A stretch of 64,000 bases of DNA from Planctomycetota bacterium. GTDB lineage: Bacteria > Planctomycetota > UBA1135 > GCA-002686595. The stretch is from positions 682,001 to 746,000 of the forward strand of contig JAEUHY010000015.1 of assembly GCA_016795325.1 (NCBI GenBank), written 5' to 3'. A program made the position numbers and the translations under genes. A model generated the notes under the pieces. The model made no database searches, was not told where the DNA came from, and worked only from the letters and a program-made list of their open reading frames with translations. Shown here in pieces: positions 18,298-29,341 of this stretch; the stretch's first letter is position 1, and each line of letters opens with the position of its first letter.

Positions 18298-19878
18298 TCA
18301 GTGTGGCGGCGCGACGGCCCGGACTTCGAGCGCGTGGATGCGCGTGCGGCCCTTGCGCGGCCCGAGCCATATGGCCATTCGCTCGACGAAGTCGGCTGCT
18401 GGCACTTCGAGCACCAAGCGCTCGCGCCCGCCGAGGCGTTGTGTCTCGACGTATTGGCGCCTGTCGATGCGCGGCAAGCGCCGTGTGCAGTAGAGCACCT
18501 GCAGCTTGCCTGGCTCGTCGCCCTCGAGCTCGCACGCGACCAGCAGGTTCGCGCCCGGCGGGTAGTTCAATCTCGGCAGGAAGAGCAGGCTGGCCGGCGA
18601 CTCGCGCGTGAGTTCGAGCACGCCGTCCGGACGCGCAAGCTGTGCGCCTTCGTTGACGCTCAGTGACGTTTCCTCGCGGCCTTGCTCCATGCGCCACAGG
18701 GTCTGCGTGCTCGCGTCGAAGCGCGCCGCGCGTCGCCCGCCGTCCTCTTCGCGCAGCGCGTGCGGCGTGAGCTGCATCAGCGTGTAGCCGTTGTAGATCT
18801 GGATCAGCACGTCGGGCTTCTCGGCCTCGATGCGCTGCACGATCGGCGTGTGCGTCCAGTCGCAGACCAGGTGCGAGAAATGCTCGGCGAGCCAGGGTCG
18901 CATCGGCAGCGTGAACGAGTCGTGGTAGACCAGCGCGCGCGGCCCGGCTCGATCCGCGCGGTCGGAGACGAACTGCGGGTCCTCGCGGAAATTGCCGCTG
19001 TAACGCGCGCTGGGGGTGCGCACGCGCCACTCGAGGTTGCGCTGCTCGAGCAAGCCTTCGAGGTACACACGACCTGCCCAGCTGTCGCCTTGCGTCGGAC
19101 CGTCGCGCACTTCGAAGGCCTCGCGCGGCAGCGGCGTCAACTCCGGAAAACGCTCCGCGAGCGCGCTCACCAACTCGACATAGCCCGCGTACGCGCCGCG
19201 GTCCGTCCAGTGCGTGCCATAGGGGAAGTACGTGAGGTCGTCGCCTTTGTCGTCGGCCCGCGCGGCGCGCACCGCGCTCTCGAGATCGACGATGCGCACC
19301 GACGAATTCCCGGCCATGAACTCGGCCAGTTGTTGGTTGCGCGCCGGGCCTAGGCGGGCGAAGCGCGGCTCGAGCTCGTCGTTGTAGACCTGACTCTTGT
19401 AGGGAGCGATCGCGAACACGTAGTGCACGCCGCGCTGCGCGAGCCAGTCGCGGCGCTGCTCGAGCATCGTGCGCCAGGCTTCGAGCGCGCCCGGCGAGAG
19501 CGGGGCCGCGCCGCGGTGGTCGTCGAGCGCAAAACCCTCGCTCGAGAACACCCAGCCGCTGTGGCCGAGCACGAGCTTGGGAGTGGGGGACACTCCCAGT
19601 CCCAGCCACTTCGCGCGGTTGTGCGTGCGCAGCAGCACGTCGCGCAGGCCGAAATGGTCCTCGTACCAGTTGTCGAACTGCCGCGGGAAAGCCACGGCCT
19701 CCTCGAGACTCTGCGGGGTGCTCGGGAGCTTGGCCGCCGAGCGCAGCTCACGCGCCGGGCCGCGCGCGTCCGAGGAACGCAGCGCGAGATCCACCAGCGG
19801 AGCGCCCAGGCCCAGCGCGAAGGCGGCCAGGATCGCGAAGTCGCGCGCGCGTGCGGGACGAGGTGTTCCGGTGCTCAT
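18298..19878 (-). CDS. AlgX/AlgJ-like SGNH-type O-acetyltransferase-related protein
   Basis: 526 residues with an N-terminal membrane anchor (residues 15-32) and an extracytoplasmic ALGX/ALGJ-type domain: FDNWYEDHFGLRD, LVLGHSGWVFSSEG, FAIAPYKSQVYND, YGTHWTDRGAYAGY and YHDSFTLPM. This family transfers acetyl groups to exopolysaccharide after an MBOAT partner brings them across the membrane; that partner is encoded three bases upstream. The family's Asp-x-His-Trp motif reads GTHW here: the His is kept but the Asp position is Gly, so activity is uncertain. The putative serine (DSF) is kept. Confidence 0.82.
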   Translation of the reverse strand: MSTGTPRPARARDFAILAAFALGLGAPLVDLALRSSDARGPARELRSAAKLPSTPQSLEEAVAFPRQFDNWYEDHFGLRDVLLRTHNRAKWLGLGVSPTPKLVLGHSGWVFSSEGFALDDHRGAAPLSPGALEAWRTMLEQRRDWLAQRGVHYVFAIAPYKSQVYNDELEPRFARLGPARNQQLAEFMAGNSSVRIVDLESAVRAARADDKGDDLTYFPYGTHWTDRGAYAGYVELVSALAERFPELTPLPREAFEVRDGPTQGDSWAGRVYLEGLLEQRNLEWRVRTPSARYSGNFREDPQFVSDRADRAGPRALVYHDSFTLPMRPWLAEHFSHLVCDWTHTPIVQRIEAEKPDVLIQIYNGYTLMQLTPHALREEDGGRRAARFDASTQTLWRMEQGREETSLSVNEGAQLARPDGVLELTRESPASLLFLPRLNYPPGANLLVACELEGDEPGKLQVLYCTRRLPRIDRRQYVETQRLGGRERLVLEVPAADFVERMAIWLGPRKGRTRIHALEVRAVAPPH

Positions 19879-19881
19879 GGG

Positions 19882-21291
19882 TCAGAACCGGAAGTAGATG
19901 AACGGGTCGTAGGCGCCGGCCGCTGCGCACAGCAGGGATGCGCCGATGAGCGCGACGACGCCGACGTCGCAGGCCAGCGCCACAGCGGGGCTGGGTTCGC
20001 CGCGTTCGCGCGCCCATCGCACCCAGGGCAGCGCGCAGAGCACGCCGAGCACGAGCGCCAAGCAGCGTTCCGTGTCGAGGAAGACGCGTGCGGGGTGCAG
20101 TTCCGCGCCGCTCGGAAGGACGCGGAAGAGCGTCTGCAGGAACGCACCGGCATGCGGCAGATCGTCGGCGCGGAAGAACACCCAGCCGACGTTGACGGCC
20201 ACGAAGAAGTACACGTGCGCCAGCCAGCGCGGTCCCGCCGAGAGCGCGCGTCCCACTCCGGCGCGTTCGAGCAGCATCACCGCGCCGTGGTAGAGGCCGA
20301 ACACGACGAAGGTCCACGCAGCGCCGTGCCACAGCCCGGTGAGCGCGAACACACACACGAGCGCGGCGTACATGCGCGCCTTGCCGCGCCGGTTGCCGCC
20401 CAGCGGGATGTACACGTAGTCGCGGAAGAAGGTCGAGAGGCTGATGTGCCAACGGCGCCAGAACTCGGTGATCGAACGCGACGCGAGCGGATGCTCGAAG
20501 TTCTCTGCGTAGCTGAAGCCCAGGCAGCGTCCCAGGCCGATCGCCATGTCCGAGTAGCCCGAGAAGTCGAAGTAGATCTGCAGGCACCAGGCGCTGATCG
20601 CGAGCCACCCGGCGGCGCAGGTCAGTTGCGCGGGATCGAGCGCGAAGGCTTCGTCGACCAGCGGCGCCAGGGAGTTGGCGAGCAGCGTCTTCTTGCCCAG
20701 TCCGATCGCGAAACGGCGCAGGCCGTCGGCGAAGTCGGCGACGCCCACGCTGCGGCGGACGAGTTGCTGGGCGATGTCGCTGTAGCGCACGATCGGCCCG
20801 GCGATGAGCTGCGGGAAGCAGGCGATGTAGAGCCCGAACTCCAGCGGGTTCGCCGACAAACGCGCGTCACCGCGCCGCACGTCGACGAGCGTCGAGAGCG
20901 CCTGGAACGTGAAGAACGAGATGCCGAGCGGAAGCACGACCTCGGGGCGCGGTCCGAGCCAGGCGGTCGCGCCGCCGAGCGCTTCGCACAGCGCGAGGGC
21001 GTTGTCCCACAGCCAGCCCGAGTACTTGTAGAAGCCCAGCGCGCCGAGGTTGAGCGCGACCGCGAGTCCCAGTGCGAGCGCGCTGCGCGAACGCTGGATC
21101 CACAGCCCGAGCGCGTGGTTGACCACGATCGACGCGAGCATCAGCGCGATGTAGCGGCCCTCGCCCCAGGCGTAGAACGAAAGGCTCGCGAGCAGCAACA
21201 GCCAGTTGCGCGGCGCACCGCGCAGAACGGTGTGCGCCAGGAGAACCGCCGGCAAGAAGCCGAACAGGAACGTGGGCGAGCTGAAGACCAT
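19882..21291 (-). CDS. MBOAT family O-acyltransferase (AlgI-like)
   Basis: 469 residues with about ten or more hydrophobic helices. Typical AlgI features are the N-terminus MVFSSPTFLFGFLPAVLL, FFTFQALSTLVDVRRGD, EFWRRWHISLSTFFRDYVYIPLGGNRRG, and the catalytic-histidine segment TGLWHGAAWTFVVFG. These proteins move acetyl groups across the inner membrane for O-acetylation of exported glycans. The gene ends three bases before the AlgX-like gene, forming a two-gene operon. Confidence 0.92.
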   Translation of the reverse strand: MVFSSPTFLFGFLPAVLLAHTVLRGAPRNWLLLLASLSFYAWGEGRYIALMLASIVVNHALGLWIQRSRSALALGLAVALNLGALGFYKYSGWLWDNALALCEALGGATAWLGPRPEVVLPLGISFFTFQALSTLVDVRRGDARLSANPLEFGLYIACFPQLIAGPIVRYSDIAQQLVRRSVGVADFADGLRRFAIGLGKKTLLANSLAPLVDEAFALDPAQLTCAAGWLAISAWCLQIYFDFSGYSDMAIGLGRCLGFSYAENFEHPLASRSITEFWRRWHISLSTFFRDYVYIPLGGNRRGKARMYAALVCVFALTGLWHGAAWTFVVFGLYHGAVMLLERAGVGRALSAGPRWLAHVYFFVAVNVGWVFFRADDLPHAGAFLQTLFRVLPSGAELHPARVFLDTERCLALVLGVLCALPWVRWARERGEPSPAVALACDVGVVALIGASLLCAAAGAYDPFIYFRF

Positions 21292-21401
21292 GCCGAAGGC
21301 GCCGTCGAAGGCCGCGGTTCGTCGCGTGAACTGCGGTCGGATCGGCGCTGGGCGATGCTAACCGGGCGCGCGAAGCGGCGCCCGGGGACTCGCGCCGGCG
21401 G

Positions 21402-22265
21402 TCAGGCCGCGGAACGCTGAGCGCGTCGCGCCGCGAGTGCGGCGTCGATCTTCTCCTGCGGAGTGCGCCGCAGGTTGCGCGTCACGCCCACCTTGGACAT
21501 GGTCCACACGAACCACTTCGTCGGATCGAGCTGCCAGCCGCGCACGCCGTTGCGGTAGTCGTTCTGGAAGCGGTGGTGGAAGTTGTGGTAGCCCTCGCCG
21601 AGCGTGACCAGCGCCGTCACGAAGCTGTCGCGCGCGCTGGTGGTCGTGTCGTAGGGCTGCGAGCCGAGGTAGTGAGCGAGCGAGTTCACGGCGAACGTCG
21701 CGTGGTACTGCAGCGCGAGGCGCAGGAAGCCCGCGATCAACAGCGCGCCGATCGCGTCGCCCCACAACGCGCCGATGCCCATCGGAATCAACGCGCCGAA
21801 CACCACCGCGAGCAGCACGTAGTTGCGGTGCTGCCACATCACGAGCGGATCGGCTTCGAGGTCCTTGACGCGCTCGATCGGGCGATCACCCTTCACCAGG
21901 ATCCAGCCGATGTGGGCCCACCAGAAGCCGCGCCGAATGTTGTACGGGTCTTCGTCGCGGTCGACCTTCGAGTGGTGCACGCGGTGGTCGCTGGACCACT
22001 TGAGCGCAGAGTTCTGCACCGAGGCGGCGCCGAACACGAGGTACACCCAGCGCAACCACGCCGCGGCCTCGTAGGTGGGGTGCGAGAACAGGCGGTGGTA
22101 GCCGCCCGTGATGCCCAGGCCGCACAGCGCGAACCACACAAAGGCGAGGGCGATCGTCGCCCAGGAGAAGTTGAACACGGACCAGACCACGCCGCCGGCG
22201 GCCAGCAGGTGGACGGCGCTCAGGACAGAAATGTTGATCCAGTCGAGTTCGCGGCGCGTAGTCAT
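21402..22265 (-). CDS. acyl-CoA (delta-9 type) fatty acid desaturase
   Basis: 287 residues from the ATG at 22265 (MTTRRELDWINIS). All three histidine boxes of membrane desaturases are present: HRLFSH, HRVHH and HNFHH, the last in EGYHNFHHRFQNDYRNG. Four hydrophobic helices surround them. It should introduce a double bond into fatty acyl chains using oxygen, adjusting membrane fluidity. An upstream in-frame ATG would add an unconserved arginine/proline-rich leader and is rejected. Confidence 0.93.
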   Translation of the reverse strand: MTTRRELDWINISVLSAVHLLAAGGVVWSVFNFSWATIALAFVWFALCGLGITGGYHRLFSHPTYEAAAWLRWVYLVFGAASVQNSALKWSSDHRVHHSKVDRDEDPYNIRRGFWWAHIGWILVKGDRPIERVKDLEADPLVMWQHRNYVLLAVVFGALIPMGIGALWGDAIGALLIAGFLRLALQYHATFAVNSLAHYLGSQPYDTTTSARDSFVTALVTLGEGYHNFHHRFQNDYRNGVRGWQLDPTKWFVWTMSKVGVTRNLRRTPQEKIDAALAARRAQRSAA

Positions 22266-22746
22266 CACGGGGTAGCCCGTCAGGTCGGGCAAAGTCAGGG
22301 GCAGGCTAGAACAGAAGCGGTCCGAATCGGGGGCGGGCGCGAGCGCGGGAGGCAGACAACCGAGGCAAGCGCGCGCCGGGGTTGCGCGCGCGGCGGGTCC
22401 CGTCGGCGCCTGACGGAGCGCGGACAGAACTCTTCGAGCGAGTCGCATGCTAGGGGCCCGCGGGGGCGGGCACAATGCGAACGACTGGGGAGAGGCCTGC
22501 GCGAGTTGCAAATGACTCGCAAGCCTCTCCCTGTGGATCGTCCGGCGGCGCCGCCAACTCCAGTTCGGACCCCGTCGGGTGCGCGCCTGTGGTCGCAGCC
22601 GCGGCACTCCGCCCGATCCCGATCCGTTGTCCCCGATCCGTTTCGGACGGAGACCACCTGGGCGCGCCCCGGGCCGCCGCGGCGAGCTTCAGCGGGCCGC
22701 TCGGTCGTCGGCCCGCTTCAGGCGCGTCCCTTTCAGGCGGGCCGTT
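22266..22746. other. 480-bp intergenic region without a recognised gene
   Basis: No reading frame here shows a recognisable domain. It holds the presumed promoter of the desaturase and, at its right end, a GC hairpin (GCGGGCC at 22692-22698 with GGCCCGC at 22710-22716) within TTCAGGCGGGCC-like short repeats. The hairpin lies 30-55 bases beyond the stop of the cytochrome b562-like gene and could end its transcript, though no T tract follows. Confidence 0.4.
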
Positions 22747-23208
22747 TCAGTGGTCGTCGCCTTCGTACTTGTCGTGGCCGGCCTTCTTGAGCGCGTTCAT
22801 GTCCTCGCGCGCAATGCGGTTCGCCTCGTCGTACTTGGCCTCGAGCAGCGCCTTTTCCATCCGGCAGCTGTTCGAGAGCGCGTCGACCAGCATCGAGCGG
22901 TAGCCGGTCACGAACTCCGCGCGCTTGGCTTCCTCGACCGCCTTGGCGGTCTCGGGCGTCATGCTCTTGCAGGCCACGACCGCGGCCTGGAACTTCTCGA
23001 GTTGCTCGAAAGCCTTGACCCGGTTCTCGGCCGAGGCGCCGGTCTTGGCGAAGAACTTGAGCGCCGCGTTCATCGTCTCCATGTGGTCGTGGATCGGCGA
23101 GCCCTCGGCGCGCTCAACGACCGGAGTCGGGCGGAAGGCCAAGGCGCTGGCGGTCGCGCCGGCGACCAGGACGAGCGTGAGCGGAGCGAAGCGAAGAGAA
23201 CGGACCAT
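22747..23208 (-). CDS. cytochrome b562-like periplasmic protein
   Basis: 153 residues with a signal peptide (residues 1-24) and a helical remainder. The segment HDHMETMNAALK aligns with the first helix of cytochrome b562 (EDNMETLNDNLK), putting the haem-ligand Met at residue 43. AGHDKY near the C-terminus aligns with AYHQKY, putting the His ligand at 145. Length and four-helix pattern fit. It would be a soluble haem electron carrier or a haem-less relative. Two cysteines (80 and 115) are unusual for the family and could form a disulfide. The assignment is by eye and plausible rather than certain. Confidence 0.65.
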   Translation of the reverse strand: MVRSLRFAPLTLVLVAGATASALAFRPTPVVERAEGSPIHDHMETMNAALKFFAKTGASAENRVKAFEQLEKFQAAVVACKSMTPETAKAVEEAKRAEFVTGYRSMLVDALSNSCRMEKALLEAKYDEANRIAREDMNALKKAGHDKYEGDDH

Positions 23209-23346
23209 CGTGGATGCGGTGGGCGGGTAAGGGGGGCGAAGAGGTTCGATTGTGAGGCGAGATGGTAGCTGCCGCCGCGTCCTTCGGAACGCCGCTAGAC
23301 TTCGCGGCTCCGCCCTCCGCCCCCAGAGTCTCCGCGAGTTCCAGCC

Positions 23347-25026
<1,680 letters not shown>

Positions 25027-25033
25027 GCGGGAC

Positions 25034-27673
25034 TCACGCGCGCGCGAGTTCGATGAACTTCGCGCCGCCGATGCCGCGATAGCGCTCGGGGTTGCTCGTG
25101 AAGAGGATCACCTGGCAGCGTTTGGCCGCGAACGCGATCACCGCGGCGAGGCGCTCGAGGCGCTCGGGGTCGGTGTGCCCGAGCACGTCGTCGAGCAGGA
25201 GCGGGGCCCCGCCGTCCTCGACCACCAACTGCGCGCAGGCCAGGCGCGCGAGCACGCCCAGTTGCTCTTTCGCACCGGTCGAGAGCGAGTCGAAGGGCAC
25301 GCCGACGTCGTCGAGGGTGCGCGACTCGATCGCGAGCTCGTCGTTGAGCGTGATGCGCAGGCCCGGGCCGTAGACGATCCGACCCAGCGACTCGATGCGC
25401 TGCGCCAGCGGCTCGACATAGTCGCGTCGCTCGGCGACACGTTCGGCGGCAAGCGTCTCGTAGAGCAGCTTCGCCGCGCGGGCGCGACGCTCGCTGCGCG
25501 CGCGCTCGTCGGTCAGCACGGCGAGCCTGCGCTCGAGCGCCTCGAGCCGTTCGCGCAGACCTTCCTCGCCTTGGCTCTCGAGGCGTCCGTCGACGCGCGC
25601 CTTCTGCTCGCGCTGCGCGGCGAGCCGCTGCTCGAGATCGAGCACGACGCGGCGCTTGTTCGCAGCCTGCAGCTCCAACGCCGCGGGGTTCAGCTGCTCG
25701 ACTGCGGCGCGCGCGGCGGCGGCGCGCGCCTCGCGCTCGCGCAACTCGTCCGCCGCCAGGCGCGCCCGTTCGCCCAGTTGCTCGTCGGGTTGCGCGCTGC
25801 GCGCGTGCGCCAGCGCTTCGTCCGCGCGCTCGCAGGCGGCGCGCGCGAGGGCGACGCTGTGGGCGAGCCCGTGCTGCTCGGTCTCCAGCTTGACGGCGTG
25901 GGCATCGGCGGCGCGCGCCGCCGCGAGCGCGGCGTCCAGCGTGCGCTGCGCCTGATCCGCGCGCACGTCGGCCTCTTGGCGGAGTTGCTGCGCCTCCTGC
26001 GTCGACTGCGGCGGCGCCTCGGCCTGCGCGCCGCGTTCTCCGAGCGCGGCGACACGCGAAGCGAGCCGCTCGATCTTGGCCTCCATCTGCTCGGGGTTCA
26101 GGTCGAGCAACAGACCCGCGCAGGTCGCCTCCAGCGCTTCGATGCGCGCGCGGGCGTCGGCCTCGAGCGTCAGCCGTTGCTCGGCTTCGGCCAGGCCTTG
26201 GACGCCCAGGGACGCCAGCTCGTCGCGCCACTCGGCCAGCCGCAATGCGTGCGCACGCGTCGCCGCGGCGGAGTCCGCGCCGGGCGCGAACTCGAGCTCG
26301 AGCGTGTGGGGGAGTTCGACACGCCGCGGCGCTTCGCCGGAGAGCTCGAGCGTTTCTTCGGGCGCCAGCGTGCGCGGCGCGCCGTCGACGTTCAGCTCGA
26401 GCGGGCGCTTGGCGCGCAGCCGCAGCTTCGGGGCCGCGGCGGCCGCCTGCGCTGCGGAGACTTCGAGCTCGGTGTGCCGCTTGCGCAGCGCTGCGACGCG
26501 GCGCGGGTCGAGCGGCGGATCGCCCAGGCGCGCGCGTTGGCGCACGAGTTCCTGGTGCGCGGCCGCGAGCTTCTCACGCCGCTCGCGCAGCAGCCCGAGG
26601 TCGGCGCGGTCGCGCAGAGCCGTGTCGTCCGTGGCGCGGCGCCGCGCGAGCTCGCGCGCAGCGGCCGCCTCCTGTTGGCGCAACTCGAACGCCCGCGTCG
26701 CCTGCGTCTGGCGTTCGCGGGCCTGCTCGAGCGCCGGCGCTCGTTCGTTGAGGCGCGTTTCGAGTTCGGCGAGCTGAGCGCGGGCCTGCACGGCTTGGGC
26801 CTCCAGCTGGCCGCGATCCCGCGCCGCGTCGCGCGCCAGTTCGAGCGCGGCGCGGCCGAGCGCGACCTCCTTGTCGGCGCGCTCCGCTCGCTCGCGCACG
26901 TGCTCGAGCTCGAGCAGCTTCGCGTCGAGCGCACGTTGCGCCACGCGCTCGCGCGAGAGCGCTGCTTCGTCGACGCGCAGCGTCTCCGCCAGCCGCGCGG
27001 TTTCAGCCACATCGGACTCGAGGGTCGCCAGCGTTTCGGCGATGGGCGCGCGCTCGCGCTCGAGCGCTTCCGCGCGCTCGCGCGGCTCGGTGAGGTGCTT
27101 GCCGTCCTTGCCCGTGGGCGTGAAGTAGCCCTCGTACTCCTCGCGCGCACGCTCGAACAGGCTCAACTCCAGCGCGCCGCTCGACGCACTGCCGGCGGCG
27201 CGGTCCAGCGCGCGCGAGACCCAGGTCTGGTCGTCGAGCGCGAGGCGCTCCTGGCCGTGGCCCTGCGCGACGCTCAGCGCCTTGAACAGCGGCAGATCGA
27301 CGGTTTCGGCGAGCAGCGCCAAAACCCGCTCGTGCGCTTCGCGTCCGGTGAGTTGTTCGCGCCGCGGCTCGAGGATCGTCAGCTCGGTGGAAGGACGCTT
27401 GAACCAGGTTTTTCGGTAAACGAAGCGGTAGGGGCCGCTCGTGACTTCGATCGCGACCTGCGTGCCCACGTCGCGGCCGATCGGCCGCAGATCGCGCACC
27501 GCGGCCTTCGTCGAGCTGTCGAGGTGCTCGAGCACGATGAGCAGCGCCTCGCTCACGCTCGACTTGCCCGATTCGTTGGGTCCGACCACGACGGTCACAC
27601 CGTCGAGCGCGGGTTCGAGCACGAGCTCGCGCACGCCGCGGTAGTCGCGCAGCTCGATGCGCACGAGCTTCAT
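25034..27673 (-). CDS. SbcC/Rad50-like AAA ATPase with long coiled coil
   Basis: 879 residues. The N-terminal P-loop is GPNESGKSS (31-39). About 600 residues of charged coiled coil follow, broken near the middle by a short beta-rich insertion. The C-terminus has the ABC signature LSTGAKEQL, Walker B LLLDDVLG and a final QVILFTSNPERY strand. This is the layout of SMC-like nucleases' ATPase subunits (SbcC, Rad50, YhaN). No CxxC zinc hook is seen, so it is closer to YhaN-like proteins than to classic SbcC. The partner nuclease gene overlaps it by four bases. Confidence 0.88.
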   Translation of the reverse strand: MKLVRIELRDYRGVRELVLEPALDGVTVVVGPNESGKSSVSEALLIVLEHLDSSTKAAVRDLRPIGRDVGTQVAIEVTSGPYRFVYRKTWFKRPSTELTILEPRREQLTGREAHERVLALLAETVDLPLFKALSVAQGHGQERLALDDQTWVSRALDRAAGSASSGALELSLFERAREEYEGYFTPTGKDGKHLTEPRERAEALERERAPIAETLATLESDVAETARLAETLRVDEAALSRERVAQRALDAKLLELEHVRERAERADKEVALGRAALELARDAARDRGQLEAQAVQARAQLAELETRLNERAPALEQARERQTQATRAFELRQQEAAAARELARRRATDDTALRDRADLGLLRERREKLAAAHQELVRQRARLGDPPLDPRRVAALRKRHTELEVSAAQAAAAAPKLRLRAKRPLELNVDGAPRTLAPEETLELSGEAPRRVELPHTLELEFAPGADSAAATRAHALRLAEWRDELASLGVQGLAEAEQRLTLEADARARIEALEATCAGLLLDLNPEQMEAKIERLASRVAALGERGAQAEAPPQSTQEAQQLRQEADVRADQAQRTLDAALAAARAADAHAVKLETEQHGLAHSVALARAACERADEALAHARSAQPDEQLGERARLAADELREREARAAAARAAVEQLNPAALELQAANKRRVVLDLEQRLAAQREQKARVDGRLESQGEEGLRERLEALERRLAVLTDERARSERRARAAKLLYETLAAERVAERRDYVEPLAQRIESLGRIVYGPGLRITLNDELAIESRTLDDVGVPFDSLSTGAKEQLGVLARLACAQLVVEDGGAPLLLDDVLGHTDPERLERLAAVIAFAAKRCQVILFTSNPERYRGIGGAKFIELARA

Positions 27674-28803
27674 GCGTCGCGCCCCGCCAAGCGGATCAGG
27701 AGCGCCAACGCGTCCTGCGCCGTTGCCTGCTGCTCGCCCGGCGCGGCCGCCAGCTCGCGCAGATGCACCAGGGCGCGCGCGCCGAAACCGGACAGGTTCA
27801 ACTCGCTGAAGTCCGAGTCCTCGGGCGTCACCACCAGCTCGGTGCGCGAGGTCTGCGCGATCAGCGCCGCGTACAGGTCGCGCTGCGTGTCGAGGAGGCC
27901 CGAGAGCGCCGCCATCTGGCGCACGTTGAGCGTGCCCACGAGGTCGAGCTTGAGCGCCATGCGCGCGGAGTCGAGTTCGCCTTCGAGCTGCGCGCGCAGG
28001 TGCGCGAGGTCCGCATCGCCGTCGAGGCGGTGGGACGCGCGCGCAAAACGCCAGCGGCCCACGCGCAGCGGCGTGGTGAGTGCGGACTGGGCGTCGACGT
28101 CGACCAGCAGCGCGAAACCCGGCTCGAGTTCGTCGAAGTCGGTCGGTTCAGGCGCGCCGCTGTAGAAGATGCGGCCGCTGTTTCCGACGGCGGTCCGCGA
28201 GTGTCGGTCGCCCAAGGCGATGTAGTGCGCGACGCCTTCGGACAGTGCGCGCTCCGCGGCGGCGAGTTCGATCAGCGCCGGGTTGTCCTTGTCGGGCGCG
28301 AGTGCATCGACGGCGCCGTGTGCGACCACGATGCGCGTCGTGTCGCTCGCGGGCGCGAGGTCGCGCAGCGCGCGTTGGAGCAGGTCCTCGAGCGGCCGCT
28401 TGCTGCGCCACGGTGCGCCGATGATCTCGACGCCGGCGCGCAGCGTCAGCGGCGCGCTGGAGTCGAGCACGCGCACGTGGGACGGGCAGCGCTTCTCGAA
28501 GGTCGCTTGGCGGTAGATCGAGCCCGCGTCGAGCGGGTCGTGGTTGCCCGGGAGCAGGAACACCGGACAAGGCATCTGCGCCAGGCCGTTGAGCGCTTTG
28601 GAGACCGTGCGCCGGTCGACCTGGTTGGTCTCGAACACGTCGCCCGCCACGACCACGAACTCGGCCGCGTGTTCGCGCGCCAGTTCCGCCAGTCGCGCGA
28701 TCGCGTCGAAGCGGGCCTGCGAGAAGCGCTCCTGCGCTCCGTCGCCGAAGTAGTGGCGCGTCATGCCGAGCTGCCAGTCGCTCGTGTGCAGGAAACGAAC
28801 CAT
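27670..28803 (-). CDS. SbcD/YhaO-like metallophosphoesterase (DNA repair exonuclease)
   Basis: 377 residues with calcineurin-like phosphoesterase motifs: SDWQLG at the N-terminus, VVAGDVFE, LLPGNHD, VVAHG and GDRHSR. It should be the nuclease subunit of a Mre11/Rad50-type complex with the ATPase whose gene starts in its stop codon (ATGA overlap). In Mre11 and SbcD the first motif is DxH; here the His is Gln (SDWQLG), a change at a first-shell metal ligand, though the rest of the site is intact. Confidence 0.88.
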   Translation of the reverse strand: MVRFLHTSDWQLGMTRHYFGDGAQERFSQARFDAIARLAELAREHAAEFVVVAGDVFETNQVDRRTVSKALNGLAQMPCPVFLLPGNHDPLDAGSIYRQATFEKRCPSHVRVLDSSAPLTLRAGVEIIGAPWRSKRPLEDLLQRALRDLAPASDTTRIVVAHGAVDALAPDKDNPALIELAAAERALSEGVAHYIALGDRHSRTAVGNSGRIFYSGAPEPTDFDELEPGFALLVDVDAQSALTTPLRVGRWRFARASHRLDGDADLAHLRAQLEGELDSARMALKLDLVGTLNVRQMAALSGLLDTQRDLYAALIAQTSRTELVVTPEDSDFSELNLSGFGARALVHLRELAAAPGEQQATAQDALALLIRLAGRDA

Positions 28804-28810
28804 GCGCTGC

Positions 28811-29206
28811 TCAGAGCGGAGCGCAGTCCCGGACGCGGTGGCCCAGCGCTTCGAGCGCAGTGCGGGTCGCGGCGAGGTGCGCGCGTTGCACCAGCAGCCA
28901 GTCCGTGTCGTAGGTCGAGACCACGAACACGGGCACCTGCGCGGCGGCGAGCGCGCCGCACAGTGACGCGAGCAAGCCCACGGTCGTCATCGGCACCACC
29001 CCGACGATGCCCAACGCCACCCGCTCGCGTTCGCAGGTCACCTCGGGCGGCACGTGACGTTGATCGCAGATCACCGACAGCTCCGCCGGGGTGCGTGACA
29101 CGGTCACGAATGCACCGCGCGCCCAGGGGGGCTGGGGCGCATCGGGGGGGAGCCGCGCGATCGCGAGCGACTCGGGGCGCACTTCGAATTCGAGTGTCGA
29201 CGCCAT
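28811..29206 (-). CDS. ACT-domain protein (CASTOR-type)
   Basis: 131 residues from the ATG at 29206 (MASTLEFEVRP). The second half has the ACT-like pattern LGIVGVVPMTTVGLLASLCGAL followed by VPVFVVSTYDTDWLLV, typical of small proteins related to the amino-acid-sensing CASTOR ACT domain. The ligand is presumably an amino acid; the role is unknown. It ends seven bases before the SbcD-like gene on the same strand, so it probably shares its transcript, an association with no obvious functional reason. Confidence 0.72.
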   Translation of the reverse strand: MASTLEFEVRPESLAIARLPPDAPQPPWARGAFVTVSRTPAELSVICDQRHVPPEVTCERERVALGIVGVVPMTTVGLLASLCGALAAAQVPVFVVSTYDTDWLLVQRAHLAATRTALEALGHRVRDCAPL

Positions 29207-29341
29207 GGGGCAGAGAGTAGCGGCGGAGTGCTCAGCTCCGGCGCTTGAAACTTCGCGCCGTTGGGCGAGCATCGGCCACGCGAGTGGGCAGGCCGCCCAG
29301 ACGCTTGTCTCGATAGTTTCGCAACGCTTCCCTCGCCGCCT

